From Thermoplasmata archaeon (GTDB lineage Archaea > Thermoplasmatota > Thermoplasmata > Lutacidiplasmatales > UBA184): 14,301 bases of DNA. The position numbers were made by a program, and so were the translations under genes. This document shows, one piece after another, positions 13,210 to 14,301 of this stretch. Where the stretch lies: assembly GCA_021828085.1 (NCBI GenBank), contig JAKATE010000040.1, positions 1 to 14,301 on the forward strand, given 5' to 3'. The notes below the pieces were generated by a model. It was given only the letters and a program-made list of their open reading frames with translations, searched no databases and was not told the origin of the DNA. The number at the start of each line of letters is the position of its first letter. Positions within the stretch are counted from its first letter, which is position 1.

Positions 13210-14301
13210 ATGATCGGTGGAAGGGAGGATGGGGAGGCGGACAAGCCCCTGGGCCACGGCCTGCCGCACTGGGTCGAGGCCTCGCTCGCGAATCTCCGCA
13301 AGCGGTGGGGAGGGGCCTGGAGCTCGAACCTCAAGGGATGGGGGACGGTCTCGAGGGACCTCGCCCGGTGGGCGCTGATCGCCGTTCCGATCGGGGTCGT
13401 CGCCGGCGTCGGCGCGGTGATGTTCTACTCCCTCTGGCTGCTCTCGACCTATTTCTTCCTGGACATCATCGTCGGGATCCAGTATCCCCTGGCCGGGGGA
13501 CTGCAGGTCAGCTGGCCGAGCTCCTTCCCGCGCATCCTGCTGCTGCCCCTGGTGATGGGTCTGGGCGGAGTCGTCTCGGGCGCCATCGCCCAGTGGTTCG
13601 CCCCCGAGATCGCCGGTCACGGGACGGACCAGACGATCCGGGCGTTCCACCAGAAGGAGGGACGCATCCGGTACCGGGTGCCGCTCCTGAAGGTGCTGGC
13701 CAGCTCCATCACCCTGGGGACGGGGGGCGCGGGCGGGAGAGAAGGACCGGTCAGCCAGGTCGGAGGAGGGTTCGGGTCGCTCTGGGCAGACGCGCTCGGC
13801 CTCTCGCCGAGCGAGCGGAGGATCGCCCTGGCCTCCGGTCTCGGCGCCGGGGTGGGCGCGATCTTCCGGGCCCCTCTGGGGGGAGCCATCTACGCGGCGG
13901 AGATCTTCTACACGGGGGACTTCGAGCCGGTCGTCTTCGTCCCCGCGATCATCTCCTCCGTGGTCAGCTACTCGATCTACGGTTCGCTCTTCGGGTTCCA
14001 GAGCATCTTCGCCTCGCCGGGGGGGACGCTCTGGACCGTCCCGCAGATCCCGCTCTACGCGTTGCTCGGCCTCGTCTGCGCGGGCGTGGGGGTGGGCTTC
14101 GTCCAGATGTACCGGCGTACGGAGTCGTGGTTCTCGAAGAGCGGGCTCCCTCTGAGCCTCCGCGCGGGGCTCGGGGCCGTCTCGGCGGGGATCCTGGTGC
14201 TTGTGGTCTACTTCGCCCTGCCGGCCGAGGACCACTACGCCGCGCTCGCCGCCATCAACGTCGGGTACGGGTTCGTCCAGGCCGCGATGCTGGGCCAGGT
14301 G
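13210..14301 (+). CDS. CLC-family chloride channel or Cl-/H+ antiporter, C-terminus beyond window
   Basis: Open from ATG 13210 to the window end without a stop (364 codons). A TAG directly precedes the ATG, so no upstream start is possible in this frame. A polar N-terminus of about 50 residues is followed by many membrane helices. CLC signatures appear in order: AGHGTDQTIRAFH (about 135-147, the GSGIP-like anion site with the start reading GHG), TGGAGGREGPVSQVGGG (about 171-187, gating Glu at 178), and GAGVGAIFRAPLGGAIYAAE (about 212-231, the GxFxAPxxG motif). The protein should move chloride, possibly coupled to protons, in the cytoplasmic membrane. Family members are about 430-600 residues, so helices and any CBS domains lie outside. 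There is no clear ribosome-binding site. Confidence 0.9.
   Translation, partial: MIGGREDGEADKPLGHGLPHWVEASLANLRKRWGGAWSSNLKGWGTVSRDLARWALIAVPIGVVAGVGAVMFYSLWLLSTYFFLDIIVGIQYPLAGGLQVSWPSSFPRILLLPLVMGLGGVVSGAIAQWFAPEIAGHGTDQTIRAFHQKEGRIRYRVPLLKVLASSITLGTGGAGGREGPVSQVGGGFGSLWADALGLSPSERRIALASGLGAGVGAIFRAPLGGAIYAAEIFYTGDFEPVVFVPAIISSVVSYSIYGSLFGFQSIFASPGGTLWTVPQIPLYALLGLVCAGVGVGFVQMYRRTESWFSKSGLPLSLRAGLGAVSAGILVLVVYFALPAEDHYAALAAINVGYGFVQAAMLGQV

Noticed and set aside
13025..13213. 62-codon plus-strand ORF starting in the 14-base palindrome and ending in ATGA with the CLC start
   Set aside because: Coupling to the CLC start is tempting, but the product is Arg/Gly/Ser-rich without structure and has no ribosome-binding site; most likely a chance frame.
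12717..13334. Upstream extension of the HAD frame to 477 residues
   Set aside because: The added 206 residues are low-complexity and Pro/Arg/Ser-rich, overlap the CLC start, and a good ribosome-binding site precedes ATG 12716.
13087..14235. 382-codon minus-strand open frame
   Set aside because: Antisense shadow of the CLC gene, which has unmistakable family motifs on the plus strand.
1..14301. CRISPR arrays, insertion sequences or phage genes
   Set aside because: No regularly spaced direct repeats, transposase, integrase or terminal inverted repeats were seen.

Overview
This is a strongly GC-rich archaeal chromosome segment. The archaeal assignment rests on an Rpo7 (RpoE1) – Spt4 – GTP-dependent dephospho-CoA kinase – eS24 – eS31 gene cluster, an archaeal type II glyceraldehyde-3-phosphate dehydrogenase, and TATA-type promoters. 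The gene order and the aerobic-looking metabolism (acyl-CoA dehydrogenase, glutamate dehydrogenase) would suit a GC-rich euryarchaeote or Thermoplasmatota-like lineage, but nothing here fixes the lineage. There are no CRISPR arrays, insertion sequences or rRNA genes, and I found no convincing tRNA.

Layout, left to right. (1) 1-1517, minus strand: the N-terminal half of a glutamate dehydrogenase whose frame breaks 14 bases from the window edge, and a class I SAM methyltransferase. (2) 1564-3236, plus strand: a two-gene ABC exporter (ATPase plus six-helix permease, overlapping by 4 bases). It diverges from the methyltransferase across only 46 bases holding one shared AT-rich element. (3) 3273-5963, minus strand: thiamine-monophosphate kinase ThiL, an acyl-CoA dehydrogenase and a small three-helix membrane protein. 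A perfect hairpin separates ThiL from the convergent ABC permease. (4) 6114-7142, plus strand: type II GAPDH. (5) 7280-9264, plus strand: the transcription/translation operon rpo7-spt4-dephospho-CoA kinase-rps24e-rps27ae, with a textbook TATA box before rpo7 and a second likely promoter inside the kinase gene. (6) 9407-11730, minus strand: a MarR-type regulator and a 14-helix DHA2-type MFS exporter overlapping by one base, with a palindromic TATA region in front. (7) 11901-12716, minus strand: a HAD-superfamily hydrolase with an atypical DxW motif. (8) 12717-13209: a gene-poor spacer with hairpins and perfect palindromes. (9) 13210 to the window end, plus strand: a partial CLC-family chloride channel or antiporter running off the edge.

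Most genes are ordinary housekeeping or transport genes. The points most worth a second look are the kinase gene, whose conserved N-terminus extends upstream of any canonical start codon; the promoter embedded in that gene through unusual codons; a recurring pattern of TATA boxes framed by GC inverted arms; the palindromes upstream of the CLC gene; and the broken glutamate dehydrogenase. I do not see a coherent, previously undescribed multi-gene system in this window.
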